Of a stretch of 64,000 nt of DNA, positions 36,441-47,800 are shown in pieces. The stretch comes from Epiperipatus broadwayi (Eukaryota; Onychophora; Udeonychophora; Euonychophora; Peripatidae): the NCBI GenBank assembly GCA_028023455.1, contig JAQFVV010006238.1:2177478-2241477 (forward strand). The letters run 5' to 3'. The notes below the pieces were generated by a model. That model was not told where the DNA came from. It saw only the letters and a program-made list of their open reading frames with translations, and made no database searches. Position numbers and translations under genes: made by a program. Each line of letters opens with the position of its first letter. The stretch's first letter is position 1.

Positions 36441-37334
36441 AGACCATATACATATATTTGAATATTATATATATATATCGAAATAGGTTTTAGAAAATAA
36501 TTAAGACTTTAATAGAGCATTATAAATAAGTAATAAGGATACAATGCAAAGACATACAATCGCACAATCGAAGGTACATATATGTTTGCATGCATTATAT
36601 AATATTCTATCACTCTAATTACAATATATATTTATTGAATAGCTTTTAAAATATATATTTATGTAGTTTTTGAGGCCTCAGAAGATGTGAAATTAACTGT
36701 ATCATGTACTTGAACTGTCTTATTCCTGACATCATTTGAATAACCATTTGTCATATCAGTTTATTAATAATTTTTAAGATAAATTCATTGGCTGATTTAA
36801 GCACTTTTGTGTCCTTTTGATAGAATTATAATGCAGCTACAAATTATATTTTATCTATGGAACTTTTTTTTTAATGAATTCTACATTAGATAATGTTTTT
36901 TTTTCTCCTCTTCCTCTGACATCTTTTTTTTTTTTATTCTAATCATACTTTACCAGAGCGTAACTTCTGAGTCATCATTTAAAAAAAAAAAAAAGATTAA
37001 GACATCTATTATAGGTTGGGTTTAAAGACCTACCTAATTAAGCTGAAAATTTATGTGATTTTGATTATTATTGTTATTATTATTTTTGTATGGGTCAGGA
37101 AAAGAAAAAATGACGGACTAAAATTTCTTCATAAACATTATCCAACTTTTTATGCATGAAATAATTTTTGGATGAATTTAAATCAAAATATCGATGTATA
37201 TATATATTCGATGTTTTGACTACTCTAAATAAGCACACACGTCTATTCAAATATGATATTCTTTTTACAAAATAATGACAGATGATTGGTTTGGGTCAGG
37301 ATTTGACATTCTAAAATATGTATATTAGAGCTCT
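36441..37334. other. AT-rich non-coding stretch
   Basis: TA run at 36467-36478, a poly-T tract near 36926 and a poly-A tract near 36981. No gene or recognised repeat. Confidence 0.5.
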
Positions 37335-37470
37335 TTTCTGCATGATTTGGTACGTTGTAAGAGTAGCAGATTCTAGACTGCAAGATCTATTGGATTGTGG
37401 CCTAGTCTTATCATTTCCGTTGCTGTAACTTTTTACAAACTCTTGAATGATAAATCATTTGATTATTTAT
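37335..37470 (+). mobile_element. SINE-A, copy (near full length)
   Basis: Head 'atgatttggtacgttgtaag', middle 'cagattctagactgcaagat', then 'gctgtaactttttacaaact' and tail 'aatgataaatcatttgatta'. Most of the family consensus is present. Confidence 0.7.
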
Positions 37471-39754
37471 TTAATGATGTAGTGCCCACATAATTAAATA
37501 CAAAATTAATTAAATCATTAATGAAGTCAGCTGATGTTAAAGGTATAATTATATGTTCAATGCTTGGGAAGTGATGTAATACTTAAGCACCCAAATTGCT
37601 GATTGCAATAACATTTTATTCAATTGACTAATCAGTTGTAGTTGTTTTAAACTGGAGATTTGTTCTGGAATTTTTGATTCCTGAATCTACCACTCTTCCA
37701 CTAGACTAATCTGTACAAGGCAATCACGTTTATTTCAAAAAGAAAATACCTCAATAAAATTCCCACAAACTGCAAAGTAATAATATTTATTCAAACCAAT
37801 GCCATTTAATTCTATTTCTTACAATCTTTTTTAAAAATATTATGTCCACAAATTCTGAAAACAGGATCATCTATCATATGGAGGTACTGTTCTGATGCTT
37901 CTCAAAACTGATTGAAAGTAAGATCTGCCTTGCTTTTATCAAATTTTTACTTATTTCACAGGACTAATTTTAAAGTCAGTTATATATTAACCCCAATAAT
38001 ATCCATAATAAGAATCAATCATTAGATATTTGAACATATATTTAAAATTAAAATATTAAAGTAAATAGATTTTTTAAATAATAAAAAAAAAATTCAACAT
38101 CATATGTAGTGTTAAAGAAAGAGGGAATATATATAAAAAAAGAAAAACAATCTATATTATTATTATCTTACATATAAATTACAAAAGGACATTAGTTTTT
38201 ATCTTAATAATGATCCTGTAATAAGAATAACATTATGCAAACTTAAATATTTCAGTGACTAGTATTCATGTTTTTTATTCCTTCCCTAGACTAGTACAAT
38301 TGATCAATTTGCAACTGCTCACCTTGTTGACATATTGGTGATTGCTGAACAATGGTCTAATTTTATCAGCTTTTTCCATTATTCTTAAATGTGACTATAT
38401 ATATTTTCCCATAAATCCACCATTCTTTTAACTCGATTTACCGAGCTGGTGACATTGAAAATTTCATTAAAGGAATTAAAATTCAATATATATTTATATG
38501 TTAATCTTTATAGTAATCCTTTTATCCACTTGTCCAAATATTTTACCTAATTAAACCAAAAATGTTTCTTGTGCATGTTAATATGGTACTTGCTTTTCAT
38601 TTAAAATTATTGGTGATAATTTTAATCTCACGTATGATTCATCATTTCATCTATTGTAGTTTCAGATTATCTTAGGATCTACAACTGCTTTCTCTTTTAA
38701 GACCATCTTTTTCCTTCATTTTTAGGATTTCTGTTATCACCATCTGTTTAGTTTTCTCTAATCGTGCATATCTATAATTTTTTATCACATGTACTATTTT
38801 TTTGTGTGTGATTACAAGTTAGTTCTTAATAATATCTCTAATATTATCACTGCTCTTTAGAATTTATGATCTGATACATCACAATTGTACAATCCTATGT
38901 GATTTGGCACAGTGGTCAAGGTCCATGATTGCAGTTCTGTAACTTCTGGCCCTCTAATTTTTTATGAACCTCTAAGCAATAAAGTCATTTGATGATTATT
39001 AAAGAATTTTACTAATGTAAGTTCAAAAAATGTGTTAATCTATGGCTTGATGCAAATTTTGTACTGTTTTGCTTTTATAGATTTGTAAATTAAAGCTAGT
39101 CATCTTCTTTTTTTTATTATTATCAATCTCTAAAACATTACCTTTTGACTGTGCAACATTTTCCCAAAACTTTTCAGAGCTTATGAAATCTATGCTAGAT
39201 TAGGTTAATGCAATCTCTCCATATACTTATTTAATTTTAGAATATTGATTCTTTTGAGTAGATATAGAAATCATTAGCCCTCTTATTGCAGATAGTTATA
39301 ATTGGTTTTTAAAATTTCAATATATTATTACTTTACTTGGCATGCAATGATTTATTTTTTATGAAATCTCTCATTTCAAAGCTCTCTACCCTATCATCAG
39401 ATTTAATTTCTGTTGCCATTTACAAAAACTATTGTCTTTATCATTATCCTTTTTTTAATATTAGTTTTAACCAGTTGATCTTTACAATCTGTCAAAGAAC
39501 ATTCTGTTTTAAAAATTAAAGTCATCTTTAGTATCTTCAAAAGAAGTTACTGAACATCTTTGCGTGCTTCATGTTGATATTATTGCTTGCTTATTGCTGA
39601 CTTCTTATTAATCTTTAGAGATTTCAATAACCTTCCACATATGTTTAGCATTTTGGATAAATTTCTGTCCAATATTGCCTTTTTTTTTAAGCCAAAAAAG
39701 TCATTTTTTTTTTAGGCATGTCTTTATTGATAAACTGCAACTTCTGTTGTATTT
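37471..39754. other. AT-rich stretch with a minus-strand SINE piece and possible retroelement decay
   Basis: A tRNA-like/SINE fragment in minus orientation lies at about 37640-37715 ('ctaccactcttccactagac' is the complement of an A-box-like head). The part at 38560-38800 has codon-like spacing on the minus strand but no motif I can name. The frame at 39337-39519 is featureless. Confidence 0.45.
38898..39002 (+). mobile_element. SINE-A, copy
   Basis: Head 'tgatttggcacagtggtcaa' (A-box-like TGGCACAGTGG), then 'cagttctgtaacttctggcc', 'tttatgaacctctaagcaat' and the tail 'aaagtcatttgatgattatt'. The middle is shortened relative to the copy at 37335. Confidence 0.7.
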
Positions 39755-40035
39755 ATATATTGAACTATTTCCATCATCTAATATCAGTATTTAATGTCTT
39801 TAGAAAAATGTAACTTTATTTAAATATTCCAAATACATTCAACTGTTAGTAATAGCACATCAAACAGGTTAGTATATGCACAATGTTTTGAGAGGTATTA
39901 TTTTCCCCTCTTCTTCAGGTGTTGCTGGCCTGACTAGTGACCATACTAGCTTGGGAATCGAATCTGGGCTTTTAGATTCTTGAGTATTGAATTTTAAGGT
40001 AATGCTCTAACCAACTGAGCCATCCTGCCAAAGGC
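39755..40035 (-). mobile_element. tRNA-derived SINE family B with hammerhead-like core
   Basis: Minus strand from 40035: tRNA head with A box TGGCTCAGTTGG ('aggatggctcagttggttag') and B box 'agattcgattccc'. Then 'ggccagcaacacctgaagaa', then 'acattgtgcatatactaacc', 'tgtttgatgtgctattacta' and the end 'gatggaaatagttcaatata'. After the head, CTGAAGA is followed by AGAGG and CCTCT (perfect 5 bp stem around an 11 nt loop) and then C-AAAA where a hammerhead would have GAAA. So the SINE body seems to carry a decayed ribozyme (39870-39925). Its 3' half recurs at 21975. Confidence 0.75.
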
Positions 40036-42053
40036 AACAGTCAGTATAAATTTCATATACTTATCTATGAGTTTTCTCCTGATTTCTCCACTTTTTCTTA
40101 AGAGCAGACTTGATTAGTGGTTTTCCTACATTATGTATAATCACACTAGGTTGATTTATGGGATTGTTTGCCATTGTCATGTGAGCAACCTCTTTAAATT
40201 TTTTTCTTTGTACTATATTAGATAATGGAAATAGTCCAATATATAAATACAATTAGGATTGTTGGGTATATAAACCTTTGTAAAGTTAGAGTAAGTTATC
40301 ATCTATTTCATTTTTTATAAACAAATTTAATTTACATTTAACATGTTTTCTCTAAATCTGCCATACTCAGTCATAAAAATCCAAATAAGTAACGCTGTTT
40401 TAGGGATCTATTTGATTATTATATTTGAGAATTTGTCTGATGATTATCACAATTGACCAAGTCATTCATCTGGAGTTCTCTGAATTTCTTGAAATGAATA
40501 CAACATACATTATTTTCATTGACTTTATTTAAATTTGATCTGCCTTGGATAAGTTTTTTATTCATAAAAACTAAAATACATGTTTATTGTTATACTTATA
40601 TGTTGGACTATTTCCATCATCTAGTTTAGTACTTTCCAAAGTTGCTAATATTACTCTTGGAGGTTCTGAAATAATCCAGGTGGAAGAATGGATGTAGTGG
40701 TCTTGGGTGTAATTAGGGTTTTCGAATAAAAATAAGAAAATTGTGTGAGCATAAAGAAAGAAAAGAAAAAAAATTTGAAAAACATTTCATGTTTTAACTA
40801 TTGTATAACATAGTGCTAAAGTTATAGTGATTATTTTAGTTTTCCAAATAAATCAGCCAAAAGGCAAATTATAATTGCTTATGGGTAAAGTCTACCAACA
40901 AGTCTTAATAAGCAAGTTTTGGTGGCAAGGGTGATATGCACTATCATAAAGTCCAGCAGAAATGCAAGTGAAGTATTTACTGAAGCTGATCAACTTATAT
41001 ATAATAAATCTTATTCATTTAGGCATATCATTATACTTGGTTTTTATTCCTATATTTTGACTATATTTATAGTTATTATCAAGGCTTTATCTAATATGTG
41101 ATTTGGAGACCAGTTTGTGATGATATATGATTATAAGGTAACATATATATTCCATATAATGTTCATATATCTGTCTTAATAATAACCATGAAAATATGTT
41201 TGAATATAAGAATCAAATTATGTTGAGATACAAAGAAGTACTCAAAAATAACTGAATTGTTATCCAGGTGAGCACATTGCAGTATATGTTTTTGCCACTA
41301 GATTCTACTAAGGGGATTCCCCTGCATTATTCTTCTGCTGACTTTTATCATTGAAATAAGTTGTGTTGTGGTGTAGTATATTTTTGTTATGTATGGCTTA
41401 TTTGATTCTTTGTAATGGCTGAAAAGTTGGAATAATATGAAATTCTGGTGTCTTTTAAGGAAAATGGCAGAGAAAATAGTTGTAATGCTGGAATCCTCAT
41501 ATTAAGCAATCTGGGGAAAATATTAGTTTATGGGTGATTTAACCTGTTTCATAAACATAGTGATGACTATGCTCAGATTTTGGCATTTTTGATGTTGCAA
41601 TGTCACTGCAGTCACTTTCATATTTACACTATTTAAGCCTATCTATAACCTTATATTATGGTGCACAGTGGTTTGCACTTCCCTTTTTCCTGTAGCTACA
41701 AATTTAATGTATTATTTTTAAAAAAAAACCTGAAGATGTTAGCATTATATGAACCTTTTTATATGATTGACAGTACCCTAGTATTATGATAAAGATTATG
41801 AAGGAGGTGCCTAATTTCTAATTGGCTGAGTGTTTAATAGGTTTAGCCTGAGGCCAAATTACTGAATATTGTAGATTTGTAAAGAAAAGTGTAATTGGTT
41901 TACAAATTAGTGATTATGATGCAGTCTTTTTGTAAAAGATTTATTTTTAAATCAAAAACTACTCTTTGAAAACACTTAATTTTTAAAAAGTCAGCTCTTA
42001 GAAAGTTTGTTACAATAACTGGAAGCAGTTTTTATTCAATAAAAAGTAACTGT
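40036..42053. other. AT-rich stretch with SINE-B end fragments
   Basis: Short matches to the SINE-B 3' end occur at 40215-40245 (plus, 'gataatggaaatagtccaat') and 40600-40625 (minus, 'ggactatttccatcatctag'). The frames at 40061-40252 and 40919-41101 have no domain that I recognise. Confidence 0.5.
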
Positions 42054-42230
42054 AAATAGAATACTCTTTAAACATCACATGATCACTATCTCCCATGCTT
42101 GCTCATAACTGTTGCTAAAATAGGCAAAACTCTCTCCATATAGTAGTGCCACTCAAAGCAAGACAGAGTAATTAATGGATGCCAGAAGGCTTGTGCATAA
42201 AATTCCTATCTAGTGCCTACTCATCCAATA

Positions 42231-42272
42231 TCCCCAAACTAGTTTCTGGCTTGTGGCTTTCATCAGTGAGGA
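42231..42272 (-). ncRNA. Hammerhead ribozyme motif, family 2 (left unit)
   Basis: Minus strand: TCCTCA, CTGATGA, AAGCC-ACAAGCCA (stem II weakened: GC/GC core), GAA, AC-TA-GT-T (2 bp stem III, GUU triplet), TGGGGA. TCCTCA pairs with TGGGGA at six positions with one G-U. Confidence 0.65.
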
Positions 42273-42524
42273 ATCTTGGATCTGAGAGCACTGCACCTAG
42301 ATCTTAGGATCTAATGCAACCCTCCAGCAGCCACCTTTTATCTCTACATAACTTCAAAACTATGAGAATAAATTTGAAAACACACAAATATTCTGAACTG
42401 AGTTCAGACACATATGACTATATAAGCTATTGAGTTTAAATTGAAAATATTTGTGTTTTCAAATTTATTCTCATAATTTTGTAGTTATGTAGAAATAAAA
42501 GGTGGCTGCTCTCAAATCCAAGGC

Positions 42525-42566
42525 TCCTCACTGATGAAGGCCACAAGCCAGAAACTAGTTTGGGGA
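42525..42566 (+). ncRNA. Hammerhead ribozyme motif, family 2 (right unit)
   Basis: TCCTCA, CTGATGA, A-GGC-CACAA-GCC-A (3 bp stem II, A-A where a pair is expected), GAA, AC-TA-GT-T, TGGGGA. Stem I pairs over six positions. The ACTAGT of stem III is self-complementary, so two copies could also pair with each other, which fits dimeric hammerhead action. Confidence 0.65.
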
Positions 42567-42697
42567 TATTGGATGACTAGGCACTAGATAGGGATTTTAT
42601 GCACAAGCTTTCTGGCATCCATTGATTACTGTCTTGCTTTGAGTGGCACTACTGTATGGAGAGAGTTTTGCCTATTTTAAATAGAATACTCTTTAAA

Positions 42698-43254
42698 AGT
42701 TTAATAACAGTAAATAATTTATTAACTTTCAGGAATATGTTTTTTGTTTGATTATAATTAATCATTAATATATTCTTTTTTAATAACATATAATTTAGAT
42801 CTCTAATATTTCAATCTTCCAATTTTTTGAATAGATAAATTACATCCAATGGTCATGTGCTCCTTTTTATAGATAAGAACTTTATTTAGATATTTAAAAA
42901 AAATAATAATTATTATCTAAAATTGATATCACTTGAAAGCTTACATTTTTAATTTATGAAATTAAAATTATGTATAATATATAGAAAAAAAAAAGTTTAA
43001 TTGTAAAAGTAAAATGTTAAACATGGAGAGTATTTAACAAAAGATTTGCTTGGTTCTATTCAAAAATTGACAGGCAGAGTTTTTTTACTGAATATTAGTG
43101 GAAGTCTCAAATACATCACATCTCGAAATAGTCTGGCAAATGAAGTCAATGTCAAGATGAAGTTGTTTTGTTTTGTTTTTTTAATGTATGTCATTGTTTA
43201 TTCAGAATTTGTTTGTAATGACCAGGCATTTAAAACTTACAAGTTCTAAAAAGT
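42698..43254. other. Non-coding stretch before the mariner relic
   Basis: It may hold the unrecognisable 5' part of the mariner element. The frame 43046-43249 precedes the recognisable transposase, but I see no mariner motifs in it, and no 5' terminal repeat matching the 3' end at 44085. Confidence 0.5.
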
Positions 43255-44085
43255 TTGCGTGATGTGGTAAAACAAAACGTTTCAATTTTTGGCTTAAAAG
43301 GGAGGGCATACCATGATAATGCACCAGTGCACAAAGCCTTTAGTGCAGGGGTCCCCAACCTTTTTGCACTTAAGAGCACATTCTATAATATTGGCCTGGT
43401 GGCAGGCACCATTTATTTTTTCCAACCAGATGGTGGGCACCATTTATTTTTTCAATGTAAATTTATAGTTGGATATTGTTAATAATACACATAATGACAA
43501 AAAAATATTTATTTCAAAAATAAAATTTTAACTTATAATTAATGTTTATATTTTTATGCTGTAAAAGTATAGTATGCCCTACAATTTGATTACAATATAA
43601 TACAATAATTTATAAGAAATTTTAAAAATTAAATTTATTTGTATCAGATAAATAATTTTTTATCGTGTTTGGATAGCGGCAGGCACATGTAAAATGGTCT
43701 GCGGGCGCCATGGTGCCCATGGGCATAGGGTTGGGGACCCCTGCTTTAGTGTGTAACAATTTAATTAAAATTCAATATGGTTCATTTTATCCATCAGTCA
43801 TATTTGCCCAATCTTGACTTGTGCAACTTCTTTTTATTCTCTCAAATGAAAATATGTTTTTTTTTTTTTTTTTTGCAGACTGTAAAAGTGATGAAGAAAA
43901 TAATGACACTGACATTAAGCATCACTTTGAAATGGTTTCCAGATTACTTCGAAAAGTGAAAAACACATTTAGATGGATGCATTGAATTAAATAGACTGTA
44001 CTTTGAAAGGGATTCAATTTGAAACACCTAAAAATAAATACATAATTTTTTTATTACAAAATTCTAGTTATTTTTGGTTCCCCTC
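43255..44085 (+). pseudogene. mariner-type transposase relic, split by a hAT insertion
   Basis: 43255 reads LRDVVKQN...GLKG then YHDNAPVHKAFS, the second catalytic block (HxDNAPxH). The hAT element at 43346-43743 interrupts the next codons. Afterwards HQSYLPNLDLCNFFLFSQMK (43792-43850) matches the family motif Y-S-P-D-L-A-P-x-D-x-F-L-F, but the catalytic third Asp is Asn (LCNFF). A T-run and GCAG follow, then 'VKVMKKIM' and, after a stop, 'GCIELNRLYFEGDSI', the usual C terminus. The 3' end 'ctagttatttttggttcccc' matches the terminal repeat of the relic at 58456. Stops and at least one frame change. The N-terminal DNA-binding part and first catalytic Asp are not recognisable. Confidence 0.87.
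43346..43743 (-). mobile_element. Non-autonomous hAT element, copy 2 (398 bp)
   Basis: Ends CAGGGGTCCCCAACC...GGTTGGGGACCCCTG. The 8 bp CTTTAGTG occurs at 43338-43345 and again at 43744-43751, a perfect hAT target duplication. It is the same family as 25977-26345 but opposite orientation, and has an extra ~30 bp duplicated piece ('ggcaccatttattttttcca'). The perfect duplication says it is younger than, or better kept than, copy 1. The plus-strand frame 43255-43482 runs from mariner into this element and is a chimera, not a gene. Confidence 0.95.
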
Positions 44086-44270
44086 AATATAAATTTGATT
44101 AGCTTCAGTATGTTTTCACTTGCCTTTTAGCTTAACTTACTATATATACTAGATAAGTTACCTTTTAACTTAATGTGACAAATATCAAACTGAGTCCATA
44201 GACATACAATTTATCCAAACCATTTCAAACACTTTTTAGCAAAACTTTATTTCTACATATACATACACCT

Positions 44271-44303
44271 ACATTTCGACTGACCTGCAGCCTTTTTCAG
44301 AGC
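44271..44303 (-). ncRNA. Hammerhead-like core (left arm)
   Basis: Minus strand: CTGAAAA (expected CTGANGA, one substitution), A, GGCTG-CAGGT-CAGTC (5 bp stem with one G-U), GAAA, TGTAGG. The core is mutated at one invariant position, and stem I is not clearly formed. Probably inactive. Confidence 0.4.
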
Positions 44304-44354
44304 TATGATATAATGAACAAAATAAAATACATAACTATATAATAATACTATAAA

Positions 44355-44388
44355 AAGAAGACTGCAGGTCAGTTGAAACGTAGTTGTA
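44355..44388 (+). ncRNA. Hammerhead-like core (right arm)
   Basis: Plus strand: AGAAGA, CTG-CAGGT-CAG stem with weaker outer pair, T, GAAA, ACGTA. GAAACGT resembles the GAAAC-GT(C) stem III of Penelope-associated hammerheads. The first core element reads AAAGAAG, not CTGAAGA, so this copy is truncated or mutated at the junction. Confidence 0.35.
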
Positions 44389-44824
44389 TGTATATGTACA
44401 AATAAAGAGTTTTGCTAAAAAGTGTTTGAAGTTGTTTGGATAAATTGTATTTATAGGATATTACAGCAAAATAAAGAAAAGTGTGATTTTGGTAATCTAT
44501 AGACATGTTAAAAGCTGACAATTTAAATTTTAAAATTCATTTAATTGTATTGTTACATTAGTCAGCTATGAACCAATTCTACAATCCTTTGTTCTGAATC
44601 AGATATTTTGCCACTGAGCTAAACCAAACAGAGTTTGATTGTCACTGGATTGATGTGGAAAAAAAACCGAGTCAGACAAACTGAATCAAACTGTTAAATG
44701 CTCAGTTTCCCTTTTAGAAAACTCTAACATGTCTATCCAAGCAGTTAACCATACGATAAAAAAGAACTGAGTGGTATTATTATTTGAGTGTAAGTTTATA
44801 AGAAGTTCAAATGCTTGAAATGAC

Positions 44825-44890
44825 CGAATTGGGCTGCGATTCATGGATCTTGAGCTCTAGAGTCTGCCATTTCACTACTGCACCAAAGTA
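44825..44890 (-). mobile_element. SINE-A, head fragment
   Basis: Minus orientation: 'attcatggatcttgagctct', then 'agtctgccatttcactactg' and 'caccaaag', the complement of a TTGGTGCAGTAGTGAAATGG-type head. The tail part is absent. Confidence 0.65.
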
Positions 44891-47800
44891 GAACACTTTC
44901 TACACTAATGTGTGATTATTTTTATAGCTACATTTCTTAAGATTATACATTTCTTTAAAATATTGTAAATTAACTAATCACTTCTTAAGAAAAACATTTA
45001 CCAAAATGATAGGATTTTTTTATTATTATTGAAGAGTTCTTTATTTTCTTTTGAAATGAAAAATACTAGTTGTTTTTATTTTTTCACTTTTTAAATCGAC
45101 TAATTAATTCTTAAATAACTTTTTACATCAAACAGTCTTATAATATAATTAGATTATCTATGAGATTCTGTAATAGAGATTGAATTTCATTAAGACTTAA
45201 CAAATATGTTTCTGATTGAAAAAAAATACGGCTTTTATTAATGAAAAACTTCGTTTAAGCTATTAAAATATTTCAAATAATAACAAATATTATCATTTTT
45301 AAACGAACAGTTGTGGAGTAAATATCAAAATTAAAAAATCTTTAAACAAAAGGATTTTGAAGTTTAATTATCATTTTATTACTTTAAAAAATATAAATTG
45401 CATTAAAACGAAACTACATTTAAAAATGTAATTGTCTTATTTCTTTTTAATGCTTGTTTAATATGCTCTGAAAAGTCAATAACCAATCAAAATGACTTTT
45501 TCATTGAATATACTGCCAATTTTTTTGGAACCAATCGTGTTTGCACATCTAGAATTAAGATGTATGTTTACTGTTTATATTTGAATGTGAAAATTATAGT
45601 ATCTAAGCATTACAAAACATATTTATAAACTTATCATTTTTATTAAACTTCTGACAGAACTTTTTTATGAATAAAGTAGGGAATATTAATTTTATTTTAA
45701 CACTTTTACAAACATTCTAATAAATAATATGTAATAAATTTAACTTCACAATTTTTTGATGCTTGTGACCTCTTTAGTCGGTGAACTGAAATTAATATGA
45801 TGAGGGGTATGTCATCAGCAAACCACTTGTTAACTTGATTACATGTGTGTGCGCGCATTAGTAGATAGATATTGAGAAATATTAATTTCAATTTAAGAAT
45901 GTCTTTTTTCATGTGAAATTTTGTGTTTTGAGTAAAAACATGACTCATAAATATTTTATAGCTGTCTCCAATTTGTTGATTTGGAACAATTTTTAGCTTG
46001 TTCTCAGCAACTGGCAATAAGATATTACCTTTTTTTTTTTTTTTTTTGGCAGAGAAGAGAGTTCATTCTAACTTGAAGTCTGAATAAATATCTTTCAATT
46101 TCAGTCATATGAAAGAGAAAAGTTGAAGTTTTTATTTGATTTTATTACCTATATTTGTTCATATGTAAGATTTAATCATGTGAAAAAATTGCCAACATAT
46201 TGGTTAAATGGCAATAAAAATAAAATATTGAATTAACATTTTTATTCTAGTGTGTGGTTGAATAAAGCTTCTTTGAAATAAATGTGAATTAGTAGTCTTT
46301 AATTAACAACTATTTGATTTTCCATTACCAAAAAACCCTTGTATTTTTTTTTAAGAATGCGATTGTGAATATTAATAACACAAGCGCAAAATTTTACTCG
46401 CTCAAAATTACTAATAATTCTATCAGCTTTAAAAGTTAAAAATGGACTCATTCTATAGTAAAAAAGAATAATAATAATTTTCAAATTAATAAATCTGATT
46501 ATGTGGATTATCTTTAACTTTAATTTTTTTTTTTTATTGTTGAGAGAGAATACTGAAATATTTTGTTCGTTTGTAGCAAATGGGAAGAGCATTGCATTTA
46601 ACTCTGCATAAATGATTAAATAAAGTAAATAAATATCTTACTATTAAACATAGCATTTTTTATATTAAGATAGAACCTAACTGATGTTGACAAACTAGGC
46701 AACTACCTAGGGTGGAAAACTTAGAAGTGCAGTACTGATTTTTAGAAGTTCCAGTCTTTCACAAAATAATGTTGTTGTTTTTTTTAAAGACCCCCCCCCC
46801 CCTCTTTTTTATTATAAATTATTTGTTCTTAAAAATTGAAATTGGCAAAATTTTTGGGTTTTGTTTTTTTTTGGGGGGGGGGGTATCAAGTATTTTTTTT
46901 TTATAGAATACAAATTAGTCTATCACCAATCCTTTGTACTGAGGAGGAGGCCAGATAGTTTTTTTTTTCTAAAGTACAAAATAGTTTGGCAGTAACTCTT
47001 GGTGCAGATGAGTTTGATTCATAAGATGTAATAATAGCACTGTTTATCAAAGCTTTTGTGACCTAATTAATCATAATAATGTGGAATTTAAAAAAAAAAG
47101 TTTATAATTAGTTGCTTGGTAATGCTATATGATATTTAAGAACTGTATGATCAAATTGAGGCTCAAGCCAGTGATCTGTAACTCGTGAGTCTATTGCTGT
47201 ATACAATATTATAATATATCAGTAATGTGTAATTTTATTGTAAGGAATTAATTGCTGCATAAATTTCAAGTTATGCAAAATCTATTTGTGCAGCTTTTTG
47301 GGGGAAAAAATCAAAAAGTATGGTACAACAAGCACTAAAGTTAAATATTATCAGTTTTGCCTTTATATATATGATTTAATATCTCTATTCTCCATTTCTT
47401 GCTTAATTCAATACAATTTCGCTTGTTTTGCATTTTTTAATAAATAAATCAAATATCTATCTGATGAAGGCTGCAAGTTCAACCAAAACAAAAGAAAATG
47501 AAATAAAAATTTCTAAAAAGAATCTTTAAAAACCATTTCTTCTCGCCATGTTTGAAGTTTTGATAGAATAATTAGGGTCTCCAGTTCATGTCATTTGATT
47601 TCAAACTCTTTTATGGATAATTCTGAATTGTATAATATAATATATTTTAAAGAGATCATACAAATATAGAAATTAGGCATTTTTAATGAACATACTATAT
47701 CTACATATTTTTAGTGCAACTATTTAGGAATTACATCTATACATTAAGATGTTGACAAAAGAATTAACAAAAATCATATAAGACTGTAGATTAAGTTTCT

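Larger units (their letters stand above)
42054..42697. mobile_element. Inverted dimer of hammerhead family 2 with 19 bp target duplication
   Basis: AAATAGAATACTCTTTAAA occurs at 42054-42072 and 42679-42697, flanking a 606 bp insert. Inside, two family 2 units are arranged head to head: left arm 42117-42392 (sense on minus), right arm 42446-42678 (sense on plus), about 94% identical by eye over the outer ~180 bp. The right arm lacks ~35-45 bp (the part with the tagatc/gatcta hairpin). The left side alone has a 44 bp tail (42073-42116) next to the duplication; the right arm ends exactly at its duplication. Long duplications point to target-primed retrotransposition. Confidence 0.9.
44207..44455. 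repeat. Inverted dimer, ~92 bp arms, with hammerhead-like cores
   Basis: Left 'acaatttatccaaacca', 'cactttttagcaaaac', 'tacatatacataca' and 'ctgacctgcag' match the inverse of the right arm (44365-44455) at about 90%. The ~60 bp centre is AT-rich. Each arm's inner end carries a ribozyme-like core facing outward (44271-44303 minus, 44355-44388 plus). Confidence 0.8.

Noticed and set aside
43255-43482. 75-codon plus-strand frame read as one protein.
   Set aside because: It starts in the mariner transposase and runs into the hAT insert at 43346, so its second half is transposon end sequence.
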